64,000 nucleotides of DNA from Rhizobium sp. TH2 (GTDB lineage Bacteria; Pseudomonadota; Alphaproteobacteria; Rhizobiales; Rhizobiaceae), in contig NZ_CP062231.1 in assembly GCF_024707525.1 (NCBI RefSeq), positions 3,658,001-3,722,000 of the forward strand. Direction: 5' to 3'. Each line of letters begins with the position of its first letter. Position 1 is the first letter of the stretch. The translations under genes were made by a program, and so were the position numbers. The notes beneath the pieces are model-generated. The model made no database searches, was not told where the DNA came from, and worked only from the letters and a program-made list of their open reading frames with translations. Below are positions 16,305-25,028 of this stretch, piece by piece.

Positions 16305-17165
16305 ATGGGCTTCCCGCGCGTTCTCACCCTGCCGATCCGATCCGGAGGACAGCCCATTTCCCGCCGCTTGCCGCTTTTGCTCCCAGCCATCCTGCTGCTG
16401 ACCGCCGCCGCTTTGCCGGAAGAGATTCCGGTACCCGAACCGCGGCCGGATATTGCCGCACCCGGTGATACCAAGCCTACCGACGAGAAGACGAAACCCG
16501 TCGGGGACAAGGCGAAACCTTCAACCGATGATGAGAAAAAGAACCCCGCAACTGATGGCGAGGATGAAAAGCCCGACGCCTATATCCCGCCACCCATCGA
16601 GACGGAAAACCCCAAGGTCTACGCCTTTTGCATTGCGGAGATGAAGGCGATGGGCGCGGAATTCACCGAGGCGAAGCGGATCGACGAGCACAATGGCTGC
16701 GGCATCGACACGCCGCTCGAAGTCAAATCCCTCGGCGGCGGCGTGGAGCTTTCCCCACCCGGAACGATGCGTTGCCAGGCAGCCGTCAACCTCGCCCGCT
16801 GGACGCGCGACGTCGTCACGCCGATGTTGAAGAAATCGCAGCCGAAGGAGACGCTCGCCGAAGTCAACCAGGCCTCGACCTATGTCTGCCGCAAGCGCAA
16901 CAATGCCGAGACCGGCAAGATTTCCGAGCACGCCCATGGCAACGCCGTCGATATCGCGGGCTTCACCTTCCAGTCAGGCAAGACATTCACGATCTCGCCG
17001 CGCCAGGAAGACTCGACCCTCAACGGCGCCTTCCAGCGCTCCATCGCCACCGCCGCCTGCCTCTATTTCTCAACCGTGCTCGATCCCGGCAGCGACAAGG
17101 CTCACGAGACCCATCTGCATCTCGACACATTGAAACGGAAGGGAGGCTTCCGCTATTGCTGGTAG
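16305..17165 (+). CDS. Extensin-like family protein, membrane anchored or exported
   Basis: 286 residues. An N-terminal hydrophobic segment (RLPLLLPAILLLTAAALP, residues 20-37) is followed by a Lys/Pro/Asp-rich linker of about 60 residues and then the bacterial extensin-like C-terminal domain: 'CGIDTPLEVKSL', 'PPGTMRCQAAVNLARW', 'YVCRKRNNAETGKISEHAHGNAVDIAGFTF', 'HETHLHLDTLKRKGGFRYCW'. The 'SEHAHGNAVDI' and 'HLHLD' histidines resemble the zinc site of peptidoglycan endopeptidases of the D-Ala-D-Ala carboxypeptidase group, so a cell-wall role is likely. Start supported by CGAGGACGAACTG. It is divergent from the protease gene; the 237-nt gap contains no recognisable element. Confidence 0.9.
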   Translation: MGFPRVLTLPIRSGGQPISRRLPLLLPAILLLTAAALPEEIPVPEPRPDIAAPGDTKPTDEKTKPVGDKAKPSTDDEKKNPATDGEDEKPDAYIPPPIETENPKVYAFCIAEMKAMGAEFTEAKRIDEHNGCGIDTPLEVKSLGGGVELSPPGTMRCQAAVNLARWTRDVVTPMLKKSQPKETLAEVNQASTYVCRKRNNAETGKISEHAHGNAVDIAGFTFQSGKTFTISPRQEDSTLNGAFQRSIATAACLYFSTVLDPGSDKAHETHLHLDTLKRKGGFRYCW

Positions 17166-17195
17166 CGCCTAATCATAGGTGGGCGGGCGACGCGA

Positions 17196-17729
17196 TTATG
17201 CGGGAACGTAGGTCAACCGGATCGTATCCTTGTCGATGAGATCGCTGGCCACAAAATGGAGCGGCGGCCGCGGGCCGGCAAAGAATGGCGTGCCGCGCCC
17301 CAGTACGGCAGGATGGAAGTAGAGTCGATACTCATCAATAAGACCAAGATCGGTCAGGTTTTGTGCCAGCTCTGGTCCGGAAACTGAAATTTCCCCAGCT
17401 AACTGAGCCTTCAGCCCACGGATAAGTGCCTCGATGTCATCAGAAACGAGTGTGGCGTTGGGGCCGACTGACTTCAGCGAGCGCGACACGACCCACTTCG
17501 GTTGGCGCCGCCACGCCGCTGCGAATTCGTGTTGCTCCGCGCTCCACTCAGGGCGGTCTTCGTCCCAATAGCGCATGGTCTCGTACATGCGGCGACCGTA
17601 CACACTGCCGGCCAGGTCGCGCACGTGATCTATCCAGTGACGAAAGAGCGCGGGACTTGGCGCAGGCAATTCCATGTATTCGATATAGCCGTCGAGAGAA
17701 AGGTTCATTCCGAAAATGAGCTTCGCCAC
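17196..17729 (-). CDS. Dihydrofolate-reductase-fold protein (RibD C-terminal family)
   Basis: 177 residues. I choose GTG 17729 because GGAG lies 6 nt upstream and the resulting start (VAKLIFGMNLSLDGYI) matches the family N-terminus; an ATG five codons earlier has no ribosome site. Motifs: 'MNLSLDGYI', 'SVYGRRMYETMRYW', 'WVVSRSLKSVGPNATLV', 'EISVSGPELAQNLTDLGLIDEYRLYFHPAVLGRGTPFF'. The family includes NADPH-dependent reductases related to RibD, but this stand-alone type (YwjB/YyaP-like) has no proven substrate. Confidence 0.85.
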   Translation of the reverse strand: MAKLIFGMNLSLDGYIEYMELPAPSPALFRHWIDHVRDLAGSVYGRRMYETMRYWDEDRPEWSAEQHEFAAAWRRQPKWVVSRSLKSVGPNATLVSDDIEALIRGLKAQLAGEISVSGPELAQNLTDLGLIDEYRLYFHPAVLGRGTPFFAGPRPPLHFVASDLIDKDTIRLTYVPA

Positions 17730-17811
17730 CGATCGCTCCAGCATTTGGTTCGTTGTTAGCCCTCTATCAAAACCGGTTTAAATTTGCAATCAGATTTGAA
17801 GAAAATGGAAA

Positions 17812-17836
17812 GGCCGGGCGCTCAGAGCGCCCGGCC
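17812..17836 (-). terminator. Terminator of fhs
   Basis: Stem GGCCGGGCGCTC / GAGCGCCCGGCC around a single A, effectively a 10-bp stem with a small loop; followed on the minus strand by TTTCCATTTTC. It lies 26 nt after the fhs stop. Confidence 0.85.
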
Positions 17837-17862
17837 AAGCATTGTCAGCGAACGTGCAGTGA

Positions 17863-19542
17863 TCAGAACAGACCTTCGATCTGCCCCAGATCATTCAAGA
17901 AAATCCGCTCCGACGAGGGCGACTTCGGCAGGCCCGGCATGGTCATGATCTCGCCGGTGATGACGACGATGAAGCCGGCGCCGGCCGAGAGCCGCACTTC
18001 GCGGACCGGAACGGTGTGTCCTTCCGGCGCGCCGCGCAGGTTCGGGTCGGTCGAGAACGAATACTGGGTTTTCGCCATGCAGATCGGCAGGTGGCCGTAG
18101 CCCTGGTCTTCCCAGGCGCGCAGCTGATCGCGCACCGACTTGTCGGCGATCACTTCGCCGGCATGATAGATGTCCTTGGCGATCGTTTCGATCTTGTGGA
18201 ACAGCGGCATGTCGTCGGGATAGAGCGGCGCGAACTGCGACTGGCCGGATTCGGCAAGCTGCACGACCTTGTTGGCGAGGTCTTCGATACCGGCCGAGCC
18301 CTTGGCCCAATGCTTGCAGAGGATGGCCTCGGCGCCGAGTGTGGCGACGTAATCCTTGATCGCCTGGATTTCGCCTTCGGTATCGGAGATGAAGTGGTTG
18401 ATGCCGACGACGACAGGCACGCCGAACTTCTTGACGTTCTGGATATGGCGGCCGAGATTGGCGCAGCCCTTGCGAACGGCCTCGATGTTTTCCTTGCCGA
18501 GATCGTCCTTCTTGACGCCACCATTCATCTTCATGGCACGTGCGGTCGCCACGATCACGGCCGCGTCGGGCTTCAGGCCGGCCTTGCGGCACTTGATGTC
18601 GAAGAACTTTTCCGCACCCAGGTCGGCGCCGAAACCGGCTTCGGTCACGACGTAGTCGGCGAGCTTCAGCGCCGTTGTGGTGGCGACGACGGAGTTGCAG
18701 CCATGCGCGATATTGGCGAACGGGCCGCCATGCACGAAGGCCGGATTGTTCTCAAGCGTCTGCACCAGGTTCGGCTGCATCGCGTCCTTGAGCAGCACGG
18801 TCATCGCGCCGTCCGCCTTGATATCGCGGGCGAAGACGGGACTCTTGTCGCGGCGATAGGCGATGATGATGTTGCCGAGGCGCTTTTCGAGATCCTTGAG
18901 GTCCATCGACAGGCAGAGGATCGCCATGACTTCCGAGGCGACCGTGATGTCGAAGCCGGTCTCGCGCGGATAGCCGTTGGGCACGCCGCCGAGCGAGGCG
19001 GTGATCTGGCGCAGTGCGCGGTCGTTCATGTCCATCACCCGGCGCCATGCGACGCGGCGGATGTCGATATTCTGCTCGTTGCCCCAGTAGATGTGGTTGT
19101 CGATCAGCGCTGAGAGCAGGTTGTGGGCAGAAGTGATGGCGTGGAAGTCACCGGTGAAATGCAGGTTCATGTCTTCCATCGGCACGACCTGGGCGTAGCC
19201 GCCGCCGGCAGCACCGCCCTTGACGCCGAAGCAGGGGCCGAGCGAGGCTTCGCGGATACAGACGATCGCCTTCTTGCCGATGCGGTTGAGGCCGTCGCCA
19301 AGGCCCACGGTCGTCGTGGTCTTGCCTTCGCCGGCGGGCGTCGGGTTGATCGCGGTGACCAGGATCAGCTTGCCGCTCTTCTTGCTCGTCTGGGCGGCGA
19401 TGAATTCGGCGGAAATCTTGGCCTTGTCGTGGCCGTAGGGCAGAAGATGCTCGGAGGGGATGTTCAGCTTGGCGCCGATCTCCATGATGTTCTTCTTATT
19501 CGCGGCGCGCGCGATTTCGATGTCGGATTTAACTTCGGCCAT
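17863..19542 (-). CDS. fhs: Formate-tetrahydrofolate ligase
   Basis: 559 residues, normal length. It joins formate to tetrahydrofolate using ATP, giving 10-formyl-THF. Motifs: 'YGHDKAKIS' near residue 37, the P-loop-like '[18 protein letters not shown]' near residue 68, '[25 protein letters not shown]', 'FTGDFHAI', and '[13 protein letters not shown]'. The ATG follows GGGAGG at good spacing. Monocistronic. Confidence 0.97.
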   Translation of the reverse strand: MAEVKSDIEIARAANKKNIMEIGAKLNIPSEHLLPYGHDKAKISAEFIAAQTSKKSGKLILVTAINPTPAGEGKTTTTVGLGDGLNRIGKKAIVCIREASLGPCFGVKGGAAGGGYAQVVPMEDMNLHFTGDFHAITSAHNLLSALIDNHIYWGNEQNIDIRRVAWRRVMDMNDRALRQITASLGGVPNGYPRETGFDITVASEVMAILCLSMDLKDLEKRLGNIIIAYRRDKSPVFARDIKADGAMTVLLKDAMQPNLVQTLENNPAFVHGGPFANIAHGCNSVVATTTALKLADYVVTEAGFGADLGAEKFFDIKCRKAGLKPDAAVIVATARAMKMNGGVKKDDLGKENIEAVRKGCANLGRHIQNVKKFGVPVVVGINHFISDTEGEIQAIKDYVATLGAEAILCKHWAKGSAGIEDLANKVVQLAESGQSQFAPLYPDDMPLFHKIETIAKDIYHAGEVIADKSVRDQLRAWEDQGYGHLPICMAKTQYSFSTDPNLRGAPEGHTVPVREVRLSAGAGFIVVITGEIMTMPGLPKSPSSERIFLNDLGQIEGLF

Positions 19543-19664
19543 GGCCTGTGAGCCTCCCTGGTGTCACTCTTAAAGTTGGCTGGAATAGAGCGCGAACGGG
19601 CTTGTCATGACCCGCCAGAATCTGTCGCGCAATAGACAGAATGCGACATCGCCGACATTTCGTT

Positions 19665-20585
19665 CTACATCAGCAAGAAATCCTTCGGCTGCGGCAATGG
19701 CGGCAGATCCGTTTCCCCCAGCGCCTCGCGCAGGTTGATCTCGATTGTCTCGCTCATCGCCGCCAGCGCGAGACCGTTGGGGTTGTCCTCGAAGGGCTCC
19801 TCCAGATGCATCGAAAGCGCGTCGAGCCCGAAAAACGCATAGGCCGTCAGCGCCGCCGCGAACGGGGTGCCCCAGCCGAGCGACTCCGCAAAGCCGAACG
19901 GCAGCAGGAAGCAGAAGATGTAGGCCGTCCGGTGCAGCAGCAGCGTATAGGCGAAGGGCACCGGCGTGTTATGGATGCGCTCGCAGGCCGCCTGCACCAG
20001 CGCCAGCCGTCCCGCACTCTGGTCGAGCACCTGGAACAGGATGTCGCTAATTGCACCGCGTGCCTTGAGCAGCGCGAATTCACGTCCCATCAGCCGGAGG
20101 ATGGCGTCCGGCCTGTTGCGGCTCGCCTCCACCGAGGCAATGTCATCAGGATCGAGGAAGGCTGCGACACCGGAGAAATCACCGGCCGAGCGGCGCAGGC
20201 TGCGCGCCAGCGAACGTGCAAAGGCGATCTGCAGATAGAGGATGCGCATCCGGCTCGGCGCATCCGGTGTGCCATCCAGAACCAACGTCTGGCGTGCGAG
20301 ATTTCTCGCCACCGCGATCATCTCGCCCCACTGCCGGCGCGCCTCCCACCAGCGGTCGTAGCAGGCGTTGTTGCGGAAGCCGAGGAAGATCGAAAGCGCG
20401 ATGCCGACCAGTGCGAACGGTGCGCCGTTGAACACCGGCACGACATGCGGCCAGTTCTTGTGCGCCAGGACGACCAGCGCCGCCACCACTGCGGCCGCAA
20501 TGATCTGCCCGATGATATCTGGCACGATCGAGCCGCGCGTGATGAAGAGCAGTTGCAGGAAACTCGGGCGCGGACGGACGATCAA
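19665..20585 (-). CDS. Bestrophin-family (UPF0187) chloride channel-like protein
   Basis: 306 residues from TTG 20585, chosen because GGAG lies 8 nt upstream and the resulting start (IVRPRPSFLQLLFITRGS) matches the family. Signature: 'GIALSIFLGFRNNACYDRWWEARRQWG' near residues 60-87, 'AYTLLLHRTAYIFCFLLPFGFAES', and 'DALSMHLEEPFEDNPNGLAL' near the end. Bacterial bestrophins form pentameric anion or cation channels. Four membrane segments are predicted by eye. No partner gene. Confidence 0.9.
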   Translation of the reverse strand: MIVRPRPSFLQLLFITRGSIVPDIIGQIIAAAVVAALVVLAHKNWPHVVPVFNGAPFALVGIALSIFLGFRNNACYDRWWEARRQWGEMIAVARNLARQTLVLDGTPDAPSRMRILYLQIAFARSLARSLRRSAGDFSGVAAFLDPDDIASVEASRNRPDAILRLMGREFALLKARGAISDILFQVLDQSAGRLALVQAACERIHNTPVPFAYTLLLHRTAYIFCFLLPFGFAESLGWGTPFAAALTAYAFFGLDALSMHLEEPFEDNPNGLALAAMSETIEINLREALGETDLPPLPQPKDFLLM

Positions 20586-20674
20586 GGCTCTTACTCCGGA
20601 ATGGCTGGAACGGAACCTAATCGTGATCGGGCCCACTGGCTATGCCAGCCGCGACGCGGCTTATCCCGGACCAA

Positions 20675-21646
20675 TCAGACCGGCTTGCCGGGCTCGCCCT
20701 GCGGCTTGATATCCGTCAGCGGCTCCGGATTGCGCATGATGCAGTTTTCGGGCACCGCGCGTGCAGCGCAGATACTCGGATTGGCAAGCACATCCGACGG
20801 CGACATCTCGGTAATCAGCTTGAGATCCAGCATTTCCACCGGCTCCAGCCGACGGATCTGGTCGGGCGGTGTCGAAAGCATCGCGTCGAGTATCCGGTTT
20901 TCGATCCCCATTTCCTTGAAATAGGCGAGCAGTGCCTTGCGGGTCTTCTTCGGCAGCTTGGTGCTGCTCTGGGTTCCCGCCTTCTTGCGGCTGACGACCT
21001 TGCGGCTGATCACCTTCTTCTTGCCGTTTACGACGCGATACTTCTCCTTGAAATACACGCGCTCGCGGGCATAGACCGTGGTGATCTGGTGTACGCCGGT
21101 ATGCGACCACTGGCTGGAAATGCGGCGTTCGCCGGCCGCGAGTATCAGCGGACAGGCCGACCAGCAGAACGCGCCGGCTGAAAATGCCATGCCGCGATAC
21201 TCGCCTTTCAGCGGGCCGTCCGGCGTGCATTTGTCGTCACGCGGCGAGCAGGAAATGAACCGGGTGGCGCTCACCTCGACATTCATGCCGCGCTTGCGGA
21301 TGACGCGGCCCATCTCGAGCGCCGCCGTCACATTGCCGCCGGGCGAAACAATGAGCAGCGGCAGCTTCCGGTCGCCGGCCTTCTTGAGGATTTTCTTGAA
21401 TGCCGCGGGCGACGCGCCGACGATCTGGCCTTCTGCATAGATCCATTCGGGGCAACTCGGCTCGCAGAAACCGGCCGCCGAGCGGACGATCGAGAAAACC
21501 ATCGGCTGGTCGAGGGGATTGACGGCCTTTTCCACGGCCTGCTTGCGGCTCGCGGCATCAGCCGACGCGGCCAATGTCAAGGCAAGCATCATCGCAACGA
21601 TAGTCGCTGCCATCGCCCGGATAAACCGACGTCCTGCCCCTGTCAT
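20675..21646 (-). CDS. Periplasmic ClpP/crotonase-fold protein of unknown function
   Basis: 323 residues with a signal peptide (AMAATIVAMMLALTLAASADA). The mature part has a ClpP-like order: 'PEWIYAEGQI', 'LPLLIVSPGGNVTAALEMGRVIRKRGMNVEV', 'MAFSAGAFCWSACPLILAAGERRI', 'SQWSHTGVHQI'. The Ser in 'WSACPLI' occupies the position of the ClpP nucleophile and His in 'TGVHQI' that of the second triad residue, so proteolytic activity is possible. A Lys/Arg-rich insert follows (about residues 195-235). This corresponds to a COG3904-like group of predicted periplasmic proteins. Start ATG 21646 gives the best signal peptide; two GTG codons upstream are alternatives. Confidence 0.75.
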   Translation of the reverse strand: MTGAGRRFIRAMAATIVAMMLALTLAASADAASRKQAVEKAVNPLDQPMVFSIVRSAAGFCEPSCPEWIYAEGQIVGASPAAFKKILKKAGDRKLPLLIVSPGGNVTAALEMGRVIRKRGMNVEVSATRFISCSPRDDKCTPDGPLKGEYRGMAFSAGAFCWSACPLILAAGERRISSQWSHTGVHQITTVYARERVYFKEKYRVVNGKKKVISRKVVSRKKAGTQSSTKLPKKTRKALLAYFKEMGIENRILDAMLSTPPDQIRRLEPVEMLDLKLITEMSPSDVLANPSICAARAVPENCIMRNPEPLTDIKPQGEPGKPV

Positions 21647-21775
21647 TGCCAAATTTTGCCGCACCACCGCGTTTCGAGCCGTCTTAAAGGATTAGGGTCA
21701 CCTGAAATTGGCCGCAAGTGCGAGAACGCAACACTCGTCGAGAACATGATGAAAAGAACGGATCCATGCAAAAAA

Positions 21776-21795
21776 GCGCCGGTTTCATCCGACGC
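21776..21795 (-). terminator. Terminator of the ArsR-family gene
   Basis: On the minus strand GCGUCGG, loop AUGAAA, CCGGCGC (one U-G pair) followed by TTTTTTGC. Located 39 nt after the stop codon at 21834. Confidence 0.88.
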
Positions 21796-21833
21796 TTTTC
21801 ATATCAGGCGCAACATTGCCGATCAGCAGCCGA

Positions 21834-22151
21834 TCAAGCAGCCGACTTGCTCTCGGCAGCACCGCCATAGATGCTTTCCAGGGCATCGAGCAACGTCAAC
21901 ACCTGGCTGGCATTGCTGGAATAATAGATGGTCTGCGCATCGCGGCGCGTCTTGACCAGCTTCTGCGCACGCAGCTTGGAGAGATGCTGCGACAGAGCGG
22001 ACTGGCTGAGACCGACCTGCGTGGCCAGCACGCCGACCGGCACTTCGCCATTGACGAGATTACACAGAATCAAAAGCCGCTTCGGGTTCGCCATGGCGGA
22101 CAGCAGAGCAGCCGCGGAACCCGAATGCTCTGAAAGCTTTCTCATTTTCAT
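21834..22151 (-). CDS. ArsR-family transcriptional regulator, NolR-like
   Basis: 105 residues starting MKMRKLSEHSG. The winged helix is complete: 'AAALLSAMANPKRLLILCNLVNGEVPVGVLATQVGLSQSALSQHLSKLRAQKLVKTRRDAQTIYYS'. It lacks the ELCVC metal site of ArsR/SmtB, so it is not a classical metalloregulator. The whole pattern is close to NolR, the global repressor of nodulation genes in rhizobia, and to BigR/HlyU types; without alignment I cannot assign orthology. The initiation region is weak: ATG 22151 and 22145 are both possible. An inverted repeat at 22180-22208 just upstream could be its own operator. Confidence 0.82.
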   Translation of the reverse strand: MKMRKLSEHSGSAAALLSAMANPKRLLILCNLVNGEVPVGVLATQVGLSQSALSQHLSKLRAQKLVKTRRDAQTIYYSSNASQVLTLLDALESIYGGAAESKSAA

Positions 22152-22179
22152 AACAAGGTACTTTCGTTTTATATTGAGT

Positions 22180-22208
22180 AACCGCTCAGTCAAAAGCAGC
22201 GAGCGGTT
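22180..22208. promoter_or_regulatory. Inverted repeat upstream of the ArsR-family gene
   Basis: AACCGCTC (22180-22187) and GAGCGGTT (22201-22208), 13-nt spacer, 29 nt before the regulator's start codon and 50 nt after the stop codon of the HugZ-like gene. Could serve as an autoregulatory site or as the terminator of the upstream gene. Confidence 0.4.
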
Positions 22209-22258
22209 TGAAATCGAACGGAAAAAACATATAAATCAGGATTTGAATTTGTACATCG

Positions 22259-23044
22259 CTAATTTTTAGTCGGTTCTATTAGTAATTTTGAATATTCTGC
22301 AATCAAGCCGTTTGAATCGGTAACGCGATTTACAAACTCCAACCGGTGAATCGTCTCTTTCCGCGCGAGATCGACCCCATCCGCGTCGATGCCGCTGATA
22401 TACCAATTGCCTGTTTTTTCTCTAAAATAGTGCTTCGCCAGCAAATCGGGAACATTGCAACCGAGTTTTTCGATTATCGCAACAAAACGCTCTTCCTGCG
22501 TGCATAACTCGTGATTGAACGGTGAATCAATTATTAATTCGTCCCCCGAAATATTATAGGCCCGGCCGAAGCCGGCATTCAGACTGACCCGTTTTGGCAC
22601 AAGACGGAAGTAGGAGAAGTCCCGAAACGAGGCATAGAGCCTTGCTTTGGGATGTCGCCTGAGGAACCGCGCGCGGATGCGCGCGTCCGATTCGCCATCC
22701 AGTTCGATCCGTTCTGCGACGCAAAGAAGGGTCACGCGCGGCCAGGCCAGCGGGTCTCCCCTGCCCGGCTCGCCAAGAAGCAGCGAGCAACGCGGATCGG
22801 CAATGATCGCCTTCATATGCGTGGTCAGCATCGAGGCCAGTATGACAGGCACGCCGTCGAAATCCGTGCCGACGAGCACGCGGCTCGCGAAGGGATGACC
22901 CGTCTCCGGTTCCAGTACGCTGATCGCGCCGAAGCGCGCCTCGCGGACGAGCTTTCTGGCCAGTCTTATGGAATCGGCGTCGGTCGGCCGGATGACGGAC
23001 GGCTTCTCCGCCTTGGAGCCGCCAGCCGCCGCGTCCCCGGCCAT
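22259..23044 (-). CDS. HugZ/HutZ-like pyridoxamine-phosphate-oxidase-fold protein
   Basis: 261 residues from ATG 23044 (MAGDAAAGGSKAEKP). The split-barrel domain shows 'RKLVREARFGAISVLEPETGHPFASRVLVGTDFDGVPVILASMLTTHMKAIIADPRCSLLLGEPGRGDPLAWPRVTLL', followed by 'RHPKARLYASFRDFSYFRLVPKRVSLNAGFGRAYNI', both typical of HugZ and its heme-utilisation relatives. The C-terminal third ('LCTQEERFVAIIEKLGCNVPDLLAKHYF...') corresponds to a DUF2470-like part. HugZ binds or degrades heme; the activity here is unproven. It starts 5 nt after the choV stop, so it may be the last gene of the cho operon. Its C-terminal half is distinctly more AT-rich than its N-terminal half. Confidence 0.8.
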   Translation of the reverse strand: MAGDAAAGGSKAEKPSVIRPTDADSIRLARKLVREARFGAISVLEPETGHPFASRVLVGTDFDGVPVILASMLTTHMKAIIADPRCSLLLGEPGRGDPLAWPRVTLLCVAERIELDGESDARIRARFLRRHPKARLYASFRDFSYFRLVPKRVSLNAGFGRAYNISGDELIIDSPFNHELCTQEERFVAIIEKLGCNVPDLLAKHYFREKTGNWYISGIDADGVDLARKETIHRLEFVNRVTDSNGLIAEYSKLLIEPTKN

Positions 23045-23049
23045 CGCGC

Positions 23050-24084
23050 TCAGACCTTGCGGTGACGCGTCAGTCCGGTCACCACATCCTGCGCCGAGAT
23101 CACGCCGACGATCGCGCCATTGTCGACGACACCCACGACGCCCGGCTGCCGTGTCATGGCGTCGAGCACATCGACGAGGCGCGCGGTCGGGGTTGCGGTT
23201 CCGGAAACCGTTTCGCTCGGCGATGCCGTCTTGCGCATCACATCCGCAGCCGTCAGCATGTTGATCGGGTTCATGTTCTGCACGAAATCGGCGACATACT
23301 GGTTGATCGGATTGCGGACGATCTCCTGCGGCGTACCGCACTGAATGATATGCCCGCCTTCCATGATGGCGATGCGATTGCCGATGCGGAACGCTTCGTC
23401 GAGATCGTGGCTGACGAACAGGATCGTCTTCTTCAGCCGGCGCTGGAATTCGAGCAGCTCGTCCTGCAGACGCGTACGGATCAGCGGATCGAGCGCCGAG
23501 AACGGCTCGTCCATCAACAGAATCGGCGCGCCGGTCGCAAAGGCCCGGGCCAGGCCCACGCGCTGCTGCATACCGCCCGAGAGTTCCTGCACCTTGCGGC
23601 TCGACCATTTCGCCAGGTTGACCAGTTCGAGCTGCTCGCCGACCCGCCTCTTGCGCTCGTCCTCCGGCACGCCGGCAAGCTCGAGGCCGAAGCCGACATT
23701 CTCTTCCACCGTCCGCCAGGGCAGCAGCGCGAATTGCTGGAACACCATGGAGACCGTGTGCATGCGGAGGTCGCGCAGCTTCTGCGGCGGACACTTGTAG
23801 GGATTGGTGGTGCCGCCACCGGAGAACACCTTCACCTCGCCGCGCACGACCGGCGCCAGCGCGTTGACGGCGCGCAGCAGCGTCGATTTGCCGGAGCCCG
23901 AAAGCCCCATGAGGACGAGGATTTCGCCCTCCTCGATATCGAGCGTCGCATTGGCCACGCCGAGCACGAGCCCGGTGGCGGCGCTGATCTCGTCGCGGGT
24001 CTTGCCCTCATCGGCCATCTTGAGCGCGCGCTCCGGCGCGTTGCCGAAGACGATGGAAACATTGTCGAAGTGAACCGCGGTCAT
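23050..24084 (-). CDS. choV: Choline ABC transporter ATP-binding protein
   Basis: 344 residues. Walker A 'LMGLSGSGKSTLLRAVNAL', signature 'VQELSGGMQQRVGLARAF', Walker B 'ILLMDEPFSALDPLIR', switch 'FVSHDLDEAF'. A C-terminal CBS-like region ('LTAADVMRKTASP' and 'VVDNGAIVGVISAQDVVTG') places it in the ProV/OpuAA/ChoV group. The start ATG overlaps the choW stop by one nucleotide (TGATG). In rhizobia ChoXWV imports choline for use as carbon source or betaine precursor. Confidence 0.93.
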   Translation of the reverse strand: MTAVHFDNVSIVFGNAPERALKMADEGKTRDEISAATGLVLGVANATLDIEEGEILVLMGLSGSGKSTLLRAVNALAPVVRGEVKVFSGGGTTNPYKCPPQKLRDLRMHTVSMVFQQFALLPWRTVEENVGFGLELAGVPEDERKRRVGEQLELVNLAKWSSRKVQELSGGMQQRVGLARAFATGAPILLMDEPFSALDPLIRTRLQDELLEFQRRLKKTILFVSHDLDEAFRIGNRIAIMEGGHIIQCGTPQEIVRNPINQYVADFVQNMNPINMLTAADVMRKTASPSETVSGTATPTARLVDVLDAMTRQPGVVGVVDNGAIVGVISAQDVVTGLTRHRKV

Positions 24085-24956
24085 CAGGACACCTTCTCGT
24101 CGGAGGAGCGGAAGACGCGGTCGAGGATGATCGCGAGGATGACGATGCAGAAGCCGGAATCGAAGCCCTTGGCGATCTGCACCGAGTTCAGCGCGCGCAG
24201 CACGGGAACACCGAGGCCCGGCGCGCCGACGAGCGCCGCAATGACCACCATCGACAGCGACAACATGATACACTGGGTCAAGCCCGCCATAATCTGCGGC
24301 TGGGCGAAGGGCAGTTCCACCTTGGTCAGCACCTGGGTTTTTGTGGCGCCGAAGGCTTCCGCCGCCTCCACCAGCGAGGGCGGCGTCGAGATGATTCCGA
24401 GCCGGGTAAGCCGGATCGGCGCGGGGATGGCGAAGATCACCGTCGCAATCAGGCCCGGCACCATGCCGAGGCCGAAGAGAATGAGCGCCGGGATAAGGTA
24501 GACGAAGGTCGGAATCGTCTGCATCAGGTCGAGAATGGGGCGCAGGATGGCGTAGAGCCAGGGCCGGCGCGCGGCGGCGATGCCGATCGGAACGCCCACG
24601 GCCATGGAAACGGCGGTCGCCGCCAGCACCAGCGCCAGCGTCTCCATCGTCTCTTTCCAATAGCCCTGGTTATAGATCAGCAGAAGGCCAAGCAGCGTGA
24701 AGACCGTGACACCCGCCGAGCGCCGCATGAACCAGGCAATGGCGGTGAAGACGAGGATCATCAAACCCGGATAGAAGGTTTCGAGACCGGTGCCTTTCAG
24801 GAACGGCCCCTGCAACACATAGAGCATGGCGCTGATGATGGCGCTCAGCACGGTTGCGATGAAGTCGAACATCACTGCGAGATTTGCGGTCAGCCAATCG
24901 ACCACCGCCTTCGCACCGTTGCCGATCGGTATCTTGTATTGCGTCAGCCAGTTCAT
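24084..24956 (-). CDS. choW: Choline ABC transporter permease
   Basis: 290 residues, six to seven membrane segments. The binding-protein-dependent permease motif is 'LVEAAEAFGATKTQVLTKVELPFAQPQIMAG' (EAA loop), with 'LDLMQTIPTFVYLIPALILFGLG' just before. The N-terminal 'GNGAKAVVDWLTANL' is typical of ProW/ChoW. Operon with choX upstream and choV downstream; a terminator-like hairpin precedes it at 24994. Confidence 0.94.
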   Translation of the reverse strand: MNWLTQYKIPIGNGAKAVVDWLTANLAVMFDFIATVLSAIISAMLYVLQGPFLKGTGLETFYPGLMILVFTAIAWFMRRSAGVTVFTLLGLLLIYNQGYWKETMETLALVLAATAVSMAVGVPIGIAAARRPWLYAILRPILDLMQTIPTFVYLIPALILFGLGMVPGLIATVIFAIPAPIRLTRLGIISTPPSLVEAAEAFGATKTQVLTKVELPFAQPQIMAGLTQCIMLSLSMVVIAALVGAPGLGVPVLRALNSVQIAKGFDSGFCIVILAIILDRVFRSSDEKVS

Positions 24957-24993
24957 GCATTCCCCCGAAGCCCTGCGGCATCCGCCTAGAAAG

Positions 24994-25019
24994 AAGGAGC
25001 GGCTCTTTGGCCGCTCCTT
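24994..25019 (-). terminator. Intercistronic hairpin between choX and choW
   Basis: Stem AAGGAGCGGC / GCCGCTCCTT with a 6-nt loop; on the minus strand followed by CTTTCT. It probably attenuates transcription so that the binding protein is made in excess over the membrane and ATPase subunits. Confidence 0.8.
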
Positions 25020-25028
25020 TATCTGCTA

